A DNA stretch of 64,000 nt from Hydractinia symbiolongicarpus (Eukaryota > Cnidaria > Hydrozoa > Anthoathecata > Hydractiniidae). The notes beneath the pieces are model-generated. The model did not search any database and was not told the origin of the DNA. It saw only the letters and a list, made by a program, of their open reading frames with translations. Positions 52,902 through 61,852 of the stretch are shown piece after piece (position 1 is the first letter of the stretch; every line of letters starts with the position of its first letter). The position numbers were made by a program, and so were the translations under genes. The DNA is taken from positions 9,734,001 to 9,798,000 of the forward strand of contig NC_079881.1 in assembly GCF_029227915.1 (NCBI RefSeq), written 5' to 3'.

Positions 52902-52974
52902 GATTCCGTAGTGTAGTGGTTATCACGTGCGCTTAACACGCGCAAGGTCCCCGGTTCGAGCCCGGGCGGAATAA
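52902..52974 (+). tRNA. tRNA-Val (AAC)
   Basis: Unit 88. C72 to A breaks G1-C72. Confidence 0.8.
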
Positions 52975-53014
52975 TTGATGTTTCGGCGAAGCGAACCTCG
53001 GAAGAGCCTCTGTA

Positions 53015-53086
53015 GGTTCCATGGTGTAATGGTTAGCACTCAGGACTCTGAATCCTGCGATCCGAGTTCAAGTCTCGGTGGAACCT
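53015..53086 (+). tRNA. tRNA-Gln (CTG)
   Basis: Unit 88, consensus. Confidence 0.93.
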
Positions 53087-53217
53087 GTGCCGTTAGTTGT
53101 GCCTCGGAAGCACCTATTGGGCGTTTGGAAGCAACGGCACTTGAAATATTTTAGTCATTTGCAAGAAGACATTGTAATAACAACGTTCTTCTGAAATGCA
53201 TCGGATTAGGGCACAGT

Positions 53218-53290
53218 GCCTTGTTAGCGCAGTAGGCAGCGCGTCAGTCTCATAATCTGAAGGTTGTGAGTTTGATCGTCACACAGGGCA
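53218..53290 (+). tRNA. tRNA-Met (CAT), damaged B box
   Basis: Unit 88. C56 to T and a T-stem C to G. Confidence 0.6.
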
Positions 53291-53354
53291 AGGCTTTTAA
53301 AAGCCGCAGTGAATCAAATGTTTGACGCCTATTACAAAACTAGCAACTCAACAA

Positions 53355-53427
53355 TGATTCCGCCCGGGTTCGAACCGGGGACCTTGCGCGTGTGAAGCGC
53401 ACGTGATAACCGCTACACTACGGAATC
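53355..53427 (-). tRNA. tRNA-Val (CAC)
   Basis: Unit 88. C5 type; T-loop A for G (GGGTTCG on +). Confidence 0.88.
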
Positions 53428-53518
53428 CAATGAATTTTGGAACCGATGACAAAGGAAAGCAATACAAGGCTAAAAAAGCTAGAGAAAAAAGCAAAAACAT
53501 GTCGCTTGTTAGTTGCCA

Positions 53519-53591
53519 GATTCCGTAGTGTAGTGGTTATCACGTGCGCTTTACACGCGCAAGGTCCCCGGTTCGAGACCGGGCGGAATCA
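53519..53591 (+). tRNA. tRNA-Val (TAC)
   Basis: Unit 89. T-loop C60 to A. Confidence 0.88.
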
Positions 53592-53631
53592 TTGATGTTT
53601 CCGCGAAGCGAACCTCGGAAGAGCCTCTGTA

Positions 53632-53703
53632 GGTTCCATGGTGTAATAGTTAGCACTCAGGACTCTGAATCCTGCGATCCGAGTTCAAGTCTCGGTGGAA
53701 CCT
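53632..53703 (+). tRNA. tRNA-Gln (CTG)
   Basis: Unit 89. D-loop GG to AG. Confidence 0.78.
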
Positions 53704-53834
53704 GTGCCGTTATTTGTGCCTCGGAAGCACTTATTGGGCGTTTGGAAGCAACGGCACTTCAAATATTTTAGTCATTTGCAAGAAGACATTGTAATAACAA
53801 TGTTCTTCTGAAATGCATCGGAATAGGGCATAGG

Positions 53835-53907
53835 GCCTTGTTAGCGCAGTAGGCAGCGCGTCAGTCTCATAATCTGAAGGTCGTGAGTTTGATCCTCACA
53901 CAGGGCA
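53835..53907 (+). tRNA. tRNA-Met (CAT), damaged B box
   Basis: Unit 89. C56 to T. Confidence 0.65.
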
Positions 53908-53971
53908 AGGCTTTTAAAAGCCGCAGTGAATCAAATGTTTGACGCCTATTGCAAAACTAGCAACTCAACAA

Positions 53972-54044
53972 TGATTCCGCCCGATCTCGAACCGGGGACC
54001 TTGCGCGTGTGAGGCGCACGGGATAACCGCTACACTACGTAATC
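53972..54044 (-). tRNA. tRNA-Val (CAC)
   Basis: Unit 89. As unit 61, with a T-stem-edge change (GATCTCG on +). Confidence 0.77.
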
Positions 54045-54135
54045 CAATGAATTTTGGAACCTATGACGAAGGAAAGCAATACAAGGCCAAAATAGCTAGA
54101 GAAAAAAGCAAAAACATGTCGCTTGTTAGTTGCCA

Positions 54136-54208
54136 GATTCCGTAGTGTAGTGGTTATCACGTGCGCTTTACACGCGCAAGGTCCCCGGTTCGAGCCCGGG
54201 CGGAATCA
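54136..54208 (+). tRNA. tRNA-Val (TAC)
   Basis: Unit 90, consensus. Confidence 0.93.
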
Positions 54209-54248
54209 TTGATGTTTCCGCGAAGCGAACCTCGGAAGAGCCTCTGTA

Positions 54249-54319
54249 GGTTCCATGGTGTATGGTTAGCACTCAGGACTCTGAATCCTGCGATCCCAGT
54301 TCAAGTCTTGGTGGAACCT
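54249..54319 (+). tRNA. tRNA-Gln (CTG), 71 nt, damaged
   Basis: Unit 90. Same form as unit 62. Confidence 0.62.
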
Positions 54320-54450
54320 GTGCCGTTATTTGTGCCTCGGAAGCACCTATTGGGCGTTTGGAAGCAACGGCACTTGAAATATTTTAGTCATTTGCAAGAA
54401 GACATTGTATTAACAACGTTCTTCTGAAATGCATCGGATTAGGGCACAGT

Positions 54451-54523
54451 GCCTTGTTAGCGCAGTAGGCAGCGCGTCAGTCTCATAATCTGAAGGTCGT
54501 GAGTTCGATCCTCACACAGGGCA
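54451..54523 (+). tRNA. tRNA-Met (CAT), elongator
   Basis: Unit 90, consensus. Confidence 0.93.
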
Positions 54524-54587
54524 AGGCTTTTAAAAGCCGCAGTGAATCAAATGTTTGACGCCTATTACAAAACTAGCAACTCAACAA

Positions 54588-54660
54588 TGATTCCGCCTGA
54601 GCTCGAACCGCGAGCCTTGCGCGTGTTAAACGCACGTGATAACCGCTACACTACGTAATC
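54588..54660 (-). tRNA. tRNA-Val (AAC) on - strand
   Basis: Unit 90. Loop TTAACAC gives AAC; T31-G39 wobble; A5 type with further acceptor and T-stem changes. Confidence 0.68.
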
Positions 54661-54751
54661 CAATGAATTTTGAAACCTATGACGAAAGGAAGCAATACAA
54701 GGCTAAATAAGCTAGAGAAAAAAGCAAAAACATGTCGCTTGTTAGTTGCCA

Positions 54752-54824
54752 TACTCCGTTGTGTAGTGGTTATCACGTGCGCTTTACACGCGCAAGGTCC
54801 CCGGTTCGAGCCCGGGCGGAATCA
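54752..54824 (+). tRNA. tRNA-Val (TAC)
   Basis: Unit 91. T1, T3 to C and A9 to T. Confidence 0.65.
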
Positions 54825-54864
54825 TTGATGTTTCCGCGAAGCGAACCTCGGAAGAGCCTCTGTA

Positions 54865-54936
54865 GGTTCCATGGTGTAATGGTTAGCACTCAGGACTCTG
54901 AATCCTTCGATCCGAGTTCAAGTCTCGGTGGAACCT
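54865..54936 (+). tRNA. tRNA-Gln (CTG)
   Basis: Unit 91. G43 to T breaks C27-G43. Confidence 0.8.
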
Positions 54937-55067
54937 GTGCCGTTATTTGTGCCTCGGAAACACCTATTGGGCGTTTGGAAGCAACGGCACTTCAAATATT
55001 TTAGTCATTTGCAAGAAGACATTGTAATAACAACGTTCTTCTGAAATGCATCGGATTAGGGCACAGT

Positions 55068-55140
55068 GCCTTGTTAGCGCAGTAGGCAGCACGTCAGTCT
55101 CATAATCTGAAGATCAAGAGTTTGATCCTCACACAGGGCA
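55068..55140 (+). tRNA. tRNA-Met (CAT), damaged B box
   Basis: Unit 91. C56 to T plus the unit 66 changes. Confidence 0.6.
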
Positions 55141-55204
55141 AGGCTTTTAAAAGCCGCAGTGGGTCAAATGTTTGACGCCTATTACAAAACTAGCAACTCA
55201 ACAA

Positions 55205-55277
55205 TGATTTCGCCCGAGCTCGAACCGAGAACTTTGCGCGTGTGAAGCGCACGTGATAACCGCTTCACTACGTAATC
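55205..55277 (-). tRNA. tRNA-Val (CAC)
   Basis: Unit 91. A5 type; several changes in acceptor, T-arm and D-arm. Confidence 0.65.
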
Positions 55278-55368
55278 CAATGAATTTTGGAACCTATGAC
55301 GAAGGAAAGCAATACAAGGCTAAAATAGCTAGAGAAAAAAGCAAAAACATGTCGCTTGTTAGTTGCCA

Positions 55369-55441
55369 GATTCCGTAGTGTAGTGATTATCACGTGCGCT
55401 TTACACGCGCAAGGTCCCCGGTTCGAGCCCGGGCGGAATCA
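55369..55441 (+). tRNA. tRNA-Val (TAC)
   Basis: Unit 92. D-loop GG to AG-like change (GTGATTATC). Confidence 0.8.
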
Positions 55442-55481
55442 TTGATGTTTCCGCGAAGCGAACCTCGGAAGAGCCTCTGTA

Positions 55482-55553
55482 GGTTCCATGGTGTAATGGT
55501 TAGCACTCAGGACTCTGAATCTTGCGATCCGAGTTCAAGTCTCGGTGGAACCT
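55482..55553 (+). tRNA. tRNA-Gln (CTG)
   Basis: Unit 92. TCTTG wobble. Confidence 0.9.
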
Positions 55554-55684
55554 GTGCCGTTATTTGTGCCTCGGAAGCACCTATTGGGCGTTTGGAAGCA
55601 ACGGCATTTCAAATATTTTAGTCATTTGCAAGAAGACATTGTAATAACAACGTTCTTCTGAAATGCATCGGATTAGGGCACAGT

Positions 55685-55757
55685 GCCTTGTTAGCGCATT
55701 AGGCAGCACGTCAGTCTCATAATCTGAAGGTCGAGAGTTCGATCCTCACACAGGGCA
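55685..55757 (+). tRNA. tRNA-Met (CAT), elongator
   Basis: Unit 92. Same form as unit 80. Confidence 0.77.
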
Positions 55758-55821
55758 AGGCTTTTAAAAGCCGCAGTGAGTCAAATGTTTGACGCCTATT
55801 ACAAAACTAGCAACTCAACAA

Positions 55822-55894
55822 TGATTCCGCCCGAGCTCGAACCGAGAACCTTGCGCATGTGAAGCACACGTGATATCCGCTACACTACGTAATC
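55822..55894 (-). tRNA. tRNA-Val (CAC)
   Basis: Unit 92. As unit 63 with one more anticodon-stem change. Confidence 0.68.
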
Positions 55895-55985
55895 CAATGA
55901 ATTTTGGAACCTATGACGAAGAAAAGCAATACAAGGCTAAAATAGCTAGAGAAAAAAGCAAAAACATGTCGCTTGTTAGTTGCCA

Positions 55986-56058
55986 GATTTCGTAGTGTAG
56001 TGGATATCACGTGCGCTTTACACGCGCAAGGTCCCCGGTTCGAGCCCGGGCGGAATCA
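55986..56058 (+). tRNA. tRNA-Val (TAC)
   Basis: Unit 93. Same form as unit 64. Confidence 0.85.
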
Positions 56059-56098
56059 TTGATGTTTCCGCGAAGCGAACCTCGGAAGAGCCTCTGTA

Positions 56099-56170
56099 GG
56101 TTCCATGGTGTAAATGTTAGCACTCAGGACTCTGAATCTTGCGATCCGAGTTCAAGTCTCAGTGGAACCT
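56099..56170 (+). tRNA. tRNA-Gln (CTG), D-loop GG lost
   Basis: Unit 93. TAATGGTT reads TAAATGTT, removing the conserved G18-G19; G64 to A. Confidence 0.62.
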
Positions 56171-56301
56171 GTGCCGTTATTTGTGCCTCGGAAGCACCTA
56201 TTGGGCCTTTGGAAGCAACGCCACTTCAAATATTTTAGTCATTTGCAAGAAGACATTGTAATAACAACGTTCTTCTGAAATGCATCGGATTAGGGCACAC
56301 T

Positions 56302-56374
56302 GCCTTGTTAGCGCAGTAGGCAGCGCGTCAGTCTCATAATCTGAAGGTCGTGAGTTCGATCCTCACACAGGGCA
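56302..56374 (+). tRNA. tRNA-Met (CAT), elongator
   Basis: Unit 93, consensus. Confidence 0.93.
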
Positions 56375-56438
56375 AGGCTTTTAAAAGCCGCAGTGAATCA
56401 AATGTTTGACGCCTATTACAAAACTAGCAACTCAACAA

Positions 56439-56511
56439 TTATTCCGCCCGGGCTCGAACCGGGGACCTTGCGTGTGTGAAGCGCACGTGATAACCGCTAC
56501 ACTACGTAATC
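56439..56511 (-). tRNA. tRNA-Val (CAC)
   Basis: Unit 93. A5 type; 3'-end and anticodon-stem changes. Confidence 0.75.
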
Positions 56512-56602
56512 CAATGAATTTTGGAACCTATGACGAAGGAAAGCAATGCAAGGCTGAAATAGCTAGAGAAAAAAGCACAAACATGTCGCTTGTTAGTTGC
56601 CA

Positions 56603-56675
56603 GATTCCGTAGTGTAGTGGTTATCACGTGCGCTTTACACGCGCAAGGTCCCCGGTTCGAGCCCGGGCGGAATCA
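56603..56675 (+). tRNA. tRNA-Val (TAC)
   Basis: Unit 94, consensus. Confidence 0.93.
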
Positions 56676-56715
56676 TTGATGTTTCCGCGAAGCGAACCTC
56701 GGAAGAGCCTCTGTA

Positions 56716-56787
56716 GGTTCCATGGTGTAATGGTTAGCACTCAGGACTCTGAATCTTGCGGTCCGAGTTCAAGTCTCGGTGGAACCT
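56716..56787 (+). tRNA. tRNA-Gln (CTG)
   Basis: Unit 94. TCTTG wobble and variable-loop G. Confidence 0.88.
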
Positions 56788-56918
56788 GTGCCGTTATTTG
56801 TCCCTCGGAAGCACTTATTGGGCGTTTGGAAGCAACGGCACTTCAAATATTTTAGTCATTTGCAAGAAGACATTGTAATAACAATGTTCTTCTGAAATGC
56901 ATCGGAATAGGGCATAGG

Positions 56919-56991
56919 GCCTTGTTAGCGCAGTAGGCAGCGCGTCAGTCTCATAATCTGAAGGTCGTGAGTTTGATCCTCACACAGGGCA
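56919..56991 (+). tRNA. tRNA-Met (CAT), damaged B box
   Basis: Unit 94. C56 to T. Confidence 0.65.
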
Positions 56992-57055
56992 AGGCTTTTA
57001 AAAGCCGCAGTGAATCAAATGTTTGACGCCTATTACAAAACTAGCAACTCAACAA

Positions 57056-57128
57056 TGATTCCGCCCGATCTCGAACCGGGGACCTTGCGCGTGTGAGGCG
57101 CACGGGATAACCGCTACACTACGTAATC
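57056..57128 (-). tRNA. tRNA-Val (CAC)
   Basis: Unit 94. Same form as unit 89. Confidence 0.77.
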
Positions 57129-57219
57129 CAATGAATTTTGGAACCTATGACAAAGGAAAGCAATACAAGGCCAAAATAGCTAGAGAAAAAAGCAAAAACA
57201 TGTCGCTTGTTAGTTGCCA

Positions 57220-57292
57220 GACTCCGTAGTGTAGTGGTTATCACGTGCGCTTTACACGCGCAAGGTCCCCGGTTCGAGCCCGGGCGGAATCA
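57220..57292 (+). tRNA. tRNA-Val (TAC)
   Basis: Unit 95. T3 to C breaks T3-A70. Confidence 0.8.
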
Positions 57293-57332
57293 TTGATGTT
57301 TCCGCGAAGCGAACCTCGGAAGAGCCTCTGTA

Positions 57333-57403
57333 GGTTCCATGGTGTATGGTTAGCACTCAGGACTCTGAATCCTGCGATCCCAGTTCAAGTCTTGGTGGAA
57401 CCT
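57333..57403 (+). tRNA. tRNA-Gln (CTG), 71 nt, damaged
   Basis: Unit 95. Same form as unit 62. Confidence 0.62.
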
Positions 57404-57534
57404 GTGCCGTTATTTGTGCCTCGGAAGCACCTATTGGGCGTTTGGAAGCAACGGCACTTCAAATATTTTAGTCATTTGCAAGAAGACATTGTAATAACAA
57501 CGTTCTTCTGAAATGCATCGGATTAGGGCACAGT

Positions 57535-57607
57535 GCCTTGTTAGCGCAGTAGGCAGCGCGTCAGTCTCATAATCTGAAGGTCGTGAGTTCGATCCTCACA
57601 CAGGGCA
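57535..57607 (+). tRNA. tRNA-Met (CAT), elongator
   Basis: Unit 95, consensus. Confidence 0.93.
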
Positions 57608-57671
57608 AGGCTTTTAAAAGCCGCAGTGAATCAAATGTTTGACGCCTATTACAAAACTAGCAACTCAACAA

Positions 57672-57744
57672 TGATTCCGCCCGAGCTCGAACCGCGGACC
57701 TTGCGCGTGTGAAGCGCACGTGATAACCGCTACACTACGTAATC
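57672..57744 (-). tRNA. tRNA-Val (CAC)
   Basis: Unit 95. Same form as unit 65. Confidence 0.77.
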
Positions 57745-57835
57745 CAATGAATTTTGAAACCTATGACGAAGGGAAGCAATACAAGGCTAAATAAGCTAGA
57801 GAAAAAAGCAAAAACATGTCGCTTGTTAGTTGCCA

Positions 57836-57908
57836 TACTCCGTTGTGTAGTGGTTATCACGTGCGCTTTACACGCGCAAGGTCCCCGGTTCGAGCCCGGG
57901 CGGAATCA
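57836..57908 (+). tRNA. tRNA-Val (TAC)
   Basis: Unit 96. T1, C3 and A9 to T. Confidence 0.65.
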
Positions 57909-57948
57909 TTGATGTTTCCGCGAAGCGAACCTCGGAAGAGCCTCTGTA

Positions 57949-58020
57949 GGTTCCATGGTGTAATGGTTAGCACTCAGGACTCTGAATCCTGCGATCCGAG
58001 TTCAAGTCTCGGTGGAACCT
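57949..58020 (+). tRNA. tRNA-Gln (CTG)
   Basis: Unit 96, consensus. Confidence 0.93.
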
Positions 58021-58151
58021 GTGCCGTTATTTGTGCCTCGGAAACACCTATTGGGCGTTTGGAAGCAACGGCACTTGAAATATTTTAGTCATTTGCAAGA
58101 AGACATTGTATTAACAACGTTCTTCTGAAATGCATCGGATTAGGGCACAGT

Positions 58152-58224
58152 GCCTTGTTAGCGCAGTAGGCAGCGCGTCAGTCTCATAATCTGAAGGTCG
58201 TGAGTTCGATCCTCACACAGGGCA
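58152..58224 (+). tRNA. tRNA-Met (CAT), elongator
   Basis: Unit 96, consensus. Confidence 0.93.
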
Positions 58225-58288
58225 AGGCTTTTAAAAGCCGCAGTGAATCAAATGTTTGACGCCTATTACAAAACTAGCAACTCAACAA

Positions 58289-58361
58289 TGATTCCGCCTG
58301 AGCTCGAACCGCGAGCCTTGCGCGTGTTAAACGCACGTGATAACCGCTACACTACGTAATC
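58289..58361 (-). tRNA. tRNA-Val (AAC) on - strand
   Basis: Unit 96. Second copy of the unit 90 gene. Confidence 0.68.
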
Positions 58362-58452
58362 CAATGAATTTTGAAACCTATGACGAAAGGAAGCAATACA
58401 AGGCTAAATAAGCTAGAGAAAAAAGCAAAAACATGTCGCTTGTTAGTTGCCA

Positions 58453-58525
58453 TACTCCGTTGTGTAGTGGTTATCACGTGCGCTTTACACGCGCAAGGTC
58501 CCCGGTTCGAGCCCGGGCGGAATCA
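58453..58525 (+). tRNA. tRNA-Val (TAC)
   Basis: Unit 97. T1, C3 and A9 to T. Confidence 0.65.
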
Positions 58526-58565
58526 TTGATGTTTCCGCGAAGCGAACCTCGGAAGAGCCTCTGTA

Positions 58566-58637
58566 GGTTCCATGGTGTAATGGTTAGCACTCAGGACTCT
58601 GAATCCTTCGATCCGAGTTCAAGTCTCGGTGGAACCT
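58566..58637 (+). tRNA. tRNA-Gln (CTG)
   Basis: Unit 97. G43 to T. Confidence 0.8.
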
Positions 58638-58768
58638 GTGCCGTTATTTGTGCCTCGGAAACACCTATTGGGCGTTTGGAAGCAACGGCACTTCAAATAT
58701 TTTAGTCATTTGCAAGAAGACATTGTAATAACAACGTTCTTCTGAAATGCATCGGATTAGGGCACAGT

Positions 58769-58841
58769 GCCTTGTTAGCGCAGTAGGCAGCACGTCAGTC
58801 TCATAATCTGAAGATCAAGAGTTTGATCCTCACACAGGGCA
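58769..58841 (+). tRNA. tRNA-Met (CAT), damaged B box
   Basis: Unit 97. C56 to T as unit 91. Confidence 0.6.
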
Positions 58842-58905
58842 AGGCTTTTAAAAGCCGCAGTGGGTCAAATGTTTGACGCCTATTACAAAACTAGCAACTC
58901 AACAA

Positions 58906-58978
58906 TGATTTCGCCCGAGCTCGAACCGAGAACTTTGCGCGTGTGAAGCGCACGTGATAACCGCTTCACTACGTAATC
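58906..58978 (-). tRNA. tRNA-Val (CAC)
   Basis: Unit 97. Same form as unit 91. Confidence 0.65.
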
Positions 58979-59069
58979 CAATGAATTTTGGAACCTATGA
59001 CGAAGGAAAGCAATACAAGGCTAAAATAGCTAGAGAAAAAAGCAAAAACATGTCGCTTGTTAGTTGCCA

Positions 59070-59142
59070 GATTCCGTAGTGTAGTGATTATCACGTGCGC
59101 TTTACACGCGCAAGGTCCCCGGTTCGAGCCCGGGCGGAATCA
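59070..59142 (+). tRNA. tRNA-Val (TAC)
   Basis: Unit 98. Same form as unit 92. Confidence 0.8.
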
Positions 59143-59182
59143 TTGATGTTTCCGCGAAGCGAACCTCGGAAGAGCCTCTGTA

Positions 59183-59254
59183 GGTTCCATGGTGTAATGG
59201 TTAGCACTCAGGACTCTGAATCTTGCGATCCGAGTTCAAGTCTCGGTGGAACCT
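59183..59254 (+). tRNA. tRNA-Gln (CTG)
   Basis: Unit 98. TCTTG wobble. Confidence 0.9.
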
Positions 59255-59385
59255 GTGCCGTTATTTGTGCCTCGGAAGCACCTATTGGGCGTTTGGAAGC
59301 AACGGCATTTCAAATATTTTAGTCATTTGCAAGAAGACATTGTAATAACAACGTTCTTCTGAAATGCATCGGATTAGGGCACAGT

Positions 59386-59458
59386 GCCTTGTTAGCGCAT
59401 TAGGCAGCACGTCAGTCTCATAATCTGAAGGTCGAGAGTTCGATCCTCACACAGGGCA
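59386..59458 (+). tRNA. tRNA-Met (CAT), elongator
   Basis: Unit 98. Same form as unit 80. Confidence 0.77.
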
Positions 59459-59522
59459 AGGCTTTTAAAAGCCGCAGTGAGTCAAATGTTTGACGCCTAT
59501 TACAAAACTAGCAACTCAACAA

Positions 59523-59595
59523 TGATTCCGCCCGAGCTCGAACCGAGAACCTTGCGCATGTGAAGCACACGTGATATCCGCTACACTACGTAATC
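59523..59595 (-). tRNA. tRNA-Val (CAC)
   Basis: Unit 98. Same form as unit 92. Confidence 0.68.
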
Positions 59596-59686
59596 CAATG
59601 AATTTTGGAACCTATGACGAAGAAAAGCAATACAAGGCTAAAATAGCTAGAGAAAAAAGCAAAAACATGTCGCTTGTTAGTTGCCA

Positions 59687-59759
59687 GATTTCGTAGTGTA
59701 GTGGATATCACGTGCGCTTTACACGCGCAAGGTCCCCGGTTCGAGCCCGGGCGGAATCA
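59687..59759 (+). tRNA. tRNA-Val (TAC)
   Basis: Unit 99. Same form as unit 64. Confidence 0.85.
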
Positions 59760-59799
59760 TTGATGTTTCCGCGAAGCGAACCTCGGAAGAGCCTCTGTA

Positions 59800-59871
59800 G
59801 GTTCCATGGTGTAAATGTTAGCACTCAGGACTCTGAATCTTGCGATCCGAGTTCAAGTCTCAGTGGAACCT
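59800..59871 (+). tRNA. tRNA-Gln (CTG), D-loop GG lost
   Basis: Unit 99. Same form as unit 93. Confidence 0.62.
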
Positions 59872-60002
59872 GTGCCGTTATTTGTGCCTCGGAAGCACCT
59901 ATTGGGCCTTTGGAAGCAACGCCACTTCAAATATTTTAGTCATTTGCAAGAAGACATTGTAATAACAACGTTCTTCTGAAATGCATCGGATTAGGGCACA
60001 CT

Positions 60003-60075
60003 GCCTTGTTAGCGCAGTAGGCAGCGCGTCAGTCTCATAATCTGAAGGTCGTGAGTTCGATCCTCACACAGGGCA
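60003..60075 (+). tRNA. tRNA-Met (CAT), elongator
   Basis: Unit 99, consensus. Confidence 0.93.
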
Positions 60076-60139
60076 AGGCTTTTAAAAGCCGCAGTGAATC
60101 AAATGTTTGACGCCTATTACAAAACTAGCAACTCAACAA

Positions 60140-60212
60140 TTATTCCGCCCGGGCTCGAACCGGGGACCTTGCGTGTGTGAAGCGCACGTGATAACCGCTA
60201 CACTACGTAATC
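60140..60212 (-). tRNA. tRNA-Val (CAC)
   Basis: Unit 99. Same form as unit 93. Confidence 0.75.
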
Positions 60213-60303
60213 CAATGAATTTTGGAACCTATGACGAAGGAAAGCAATGCAAGGCTGAAATAGCTAGAGAAAAAAGCACAAACATGTCGCTTGTTAGTTG
60301 CCA

Positions 60304-60376
60304 GATTCCGTAGTGTAGTGGTTATCACGTGCGCTTTACACGCGCAAGGTCCCCGGTTCGAGCCCGGGCGGAATCA
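60304..60376 (+). tRNA. tRNA-Val (TAC)
   Basis: Unit 100, consensus. Confidence 0.93.
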
Positions 60377-60416
60377 TTGATGTTTCCGCGAAGCGAACCT
60401 CGGAAGAGCCTCTGTA

Positions 60417-60488
60417 GGTTCCATGGTGTAATGGTTAGCACTCAGGACTCTGAATCTTGCGGTCCGAGTTCAAGTCTCGGTGGAACCT
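60417..60488 (+). tRNA. tRNA-Gln (CTG)
   Basis: Unit 100. TCTTG wobble and variable-loop G. Confidence 0.88.
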
Positions 60489-60619
60489 GTGCCGTTATTT
60501 GTCCCTCGGAAGCACTTATTGGGCGTTTGGAAGCAACGGCACTTCAAATATTTTAGTCATTTGCAAGAAGACATTGTAATAACAATGTTCTTCTGAAATG
60601 CATCGGAATAGGGCATAGG

Positions 60620-60692
60620 GCCTTGTTAGCGCAGTAGGCAGCGCGTCAGTCTCATAATCTGAAGGTCGTGAGTTTGATCCTCACACAGGGCA
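60620..60692 (+). tRNA. tRNA-Met (CAT), damaged B box
   Basis: Unit 100. C56 to T. Confidence 0.65.
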
Positions 60693-60756
60693 AGGCTTTT
60701 AAAAGCCGCAGTGAATCAAATGTTTGACGCCTATTACAAAACTAGCAACTCAACAA

Positions 60757-60829
60757 TGATTCCGCCCGATCTCGAACCGGGGACCTTGCGCGTGTGAGGC
60801 GCACGGGATAACCGCTACACTACGTAATC
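60757..60829 (-). tRNA. tRNA-Val (CAC)
   Basis: Unit 100. Same form as unit 89. Confidence 0.77.
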
Positions 60830-60920
60830 CAATGAATTTTGGAACCTATGACAAAGGAAAGCAATACAAGGCCAAAATAGCTAGAGAAAAAAGCAAAAAC
60901 ATGTCGCTTGTTAGTTGCCA

Positions 60921-60993
60921 GACTCCGTAGTGTAGTGGTTATCACGTGCGCTTTACACGCGCAAGGTCCCCGGTTCGAGCCCGGGCGGAATCA
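60921..60993 (+). tRNA. tRNA-Val (TAC)
   Basis: Unit 101. T3 to C. Confidence 0.8.
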
Positions 60994-61033
60994 TTGATGT
61001 TTCCGCGAAGCGAACCTCGGAAGAGCCTCTGTA

Positions 61034-61104
61034 GGTTCCATGGTGTATGGTTAGCACTCAGGACTCTGAATCCTGCGATCCCAGTTCAAGTCTTGGTGGA
61101 ACCT
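61034..61104 (+). tRNA. tRNA-Gln (CTG), 71 nt, damaged
   Basis: Unit 101. Same form as unit 62. Confidence 0.62.
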
Positions 61105-61235
61105 GTGCCGTTATTTGTGCCTCGGAAGCACCTATTGGGCGTTTGGAAGCAACGGCACTTCAAATATTTTAGTCATTTGCAAGAAGACATTGTAATAACA
61201 ACGTTCTTCTGAAATGCATCGGATTAGGGCACAGT

Positions 61236-61308
61236 GCCTTGTTAGCGCAGTAGGCAGCGCGTCAGTCTCATAATCTGAAGGTCGTGAGTTCGATCCTCAC
61301 ACAGGGCA
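61236..61308 (+). tRNA. tRNA-Met (CAT), elongator
   Basis: Unit 101, consensus. Confidence 0.93.
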
Positions 61309-61372
61309 AGGCTTTTAAAAGCCGCAGTGAATCAAATGTTTGACGCCTATTACAAAACTAGCAACTCAACAA

Positions 61373-61445
61373 TGATTCCGCCCGAGCTCGAACCGCGGAC
61401 CTTGCGCGTGTGAAGCGCACGTGATAACCGCTACACTACGTAATC
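61373..61445 (-). tRNA. tRNA-Val (CAC)
   Basis: Unit 101. Same form as unit 65. Confidence 0.77.
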
Positions 61446-61536
61446 CAATGAATTTTGAAACCTATGACGAAGGGAAGCAATACAAGGCTAAATAAGCTAG
61501 AGAAAAAAGCAAAAACATGTCGCTTGTTAGTTGCCA

Positions 61537-61609
61537 TACTCCGTTGTGTAGTGGTTATCACGTGCGCTTTACACGCGCAAGGTCCCCGGTTCGAGCCCGG
61601 GCGGAATCA
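61537..61609 (+). tRNA. tRNA-Val (TAC)
   Basis: Unit 102. T1, C3 and A9 to T. Confidence 0.65.
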
Positions 61610-61649
61610 TTGATGTTTCCGCGAAGCGAACCTCGGAAGAGCCTCTGTA

Positions 61650-61721
61650 GGTTCCATGGTGTAATGGTTAGCACTCAGGACTCTGAATCCTGCGATCCGA
61701 GTTCAAGTCTCGGTGGAACCT
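61650..61721 (+). tRNA. tRNA-Gln (CTG)
   Basis: Unit 102, consensus. Confidence 0.93.
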
Positions 61722-61852
61722 GTGCCGTTATTTGTGCCTCGGAAACACCTATTGGGCGTTTGGAAGCAACGGCACTTCAAATATTTTAGTCATTTGCAAG
61801 AAGACATTGTAATAACAACGTTCTTCTGAAATGCATCGGATTAGGGCACAGT

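Larger units (their letters stand above)
54360..58060. repeat. Higher-order repeat H, copy 1 (6 units, 3701 bp)
   Basis: From the Gln-Met spacer of unit 90 to that of unit 96. Matching positions in the next block lie 3701 bp away for every gene checked, and the stretches I compared looked identical. Edges approximate. Confidence 0.87.
58061..61761. repeat. Higher-order repeat H, copy 2 (6 units)
   Basis: Tandem copy of the preceding 3701-bp block; edges approximate. Confidence 0.87.

Noticed and set aside
54360-61761. Treating the two near-identical 3701-bp blocks as an assembly error
   Set aside because: It cannot be excluded without reads. Similar multi-unit repeats with small differences occur elsewhere in the window, so real unequal exchange is the simpler reading.
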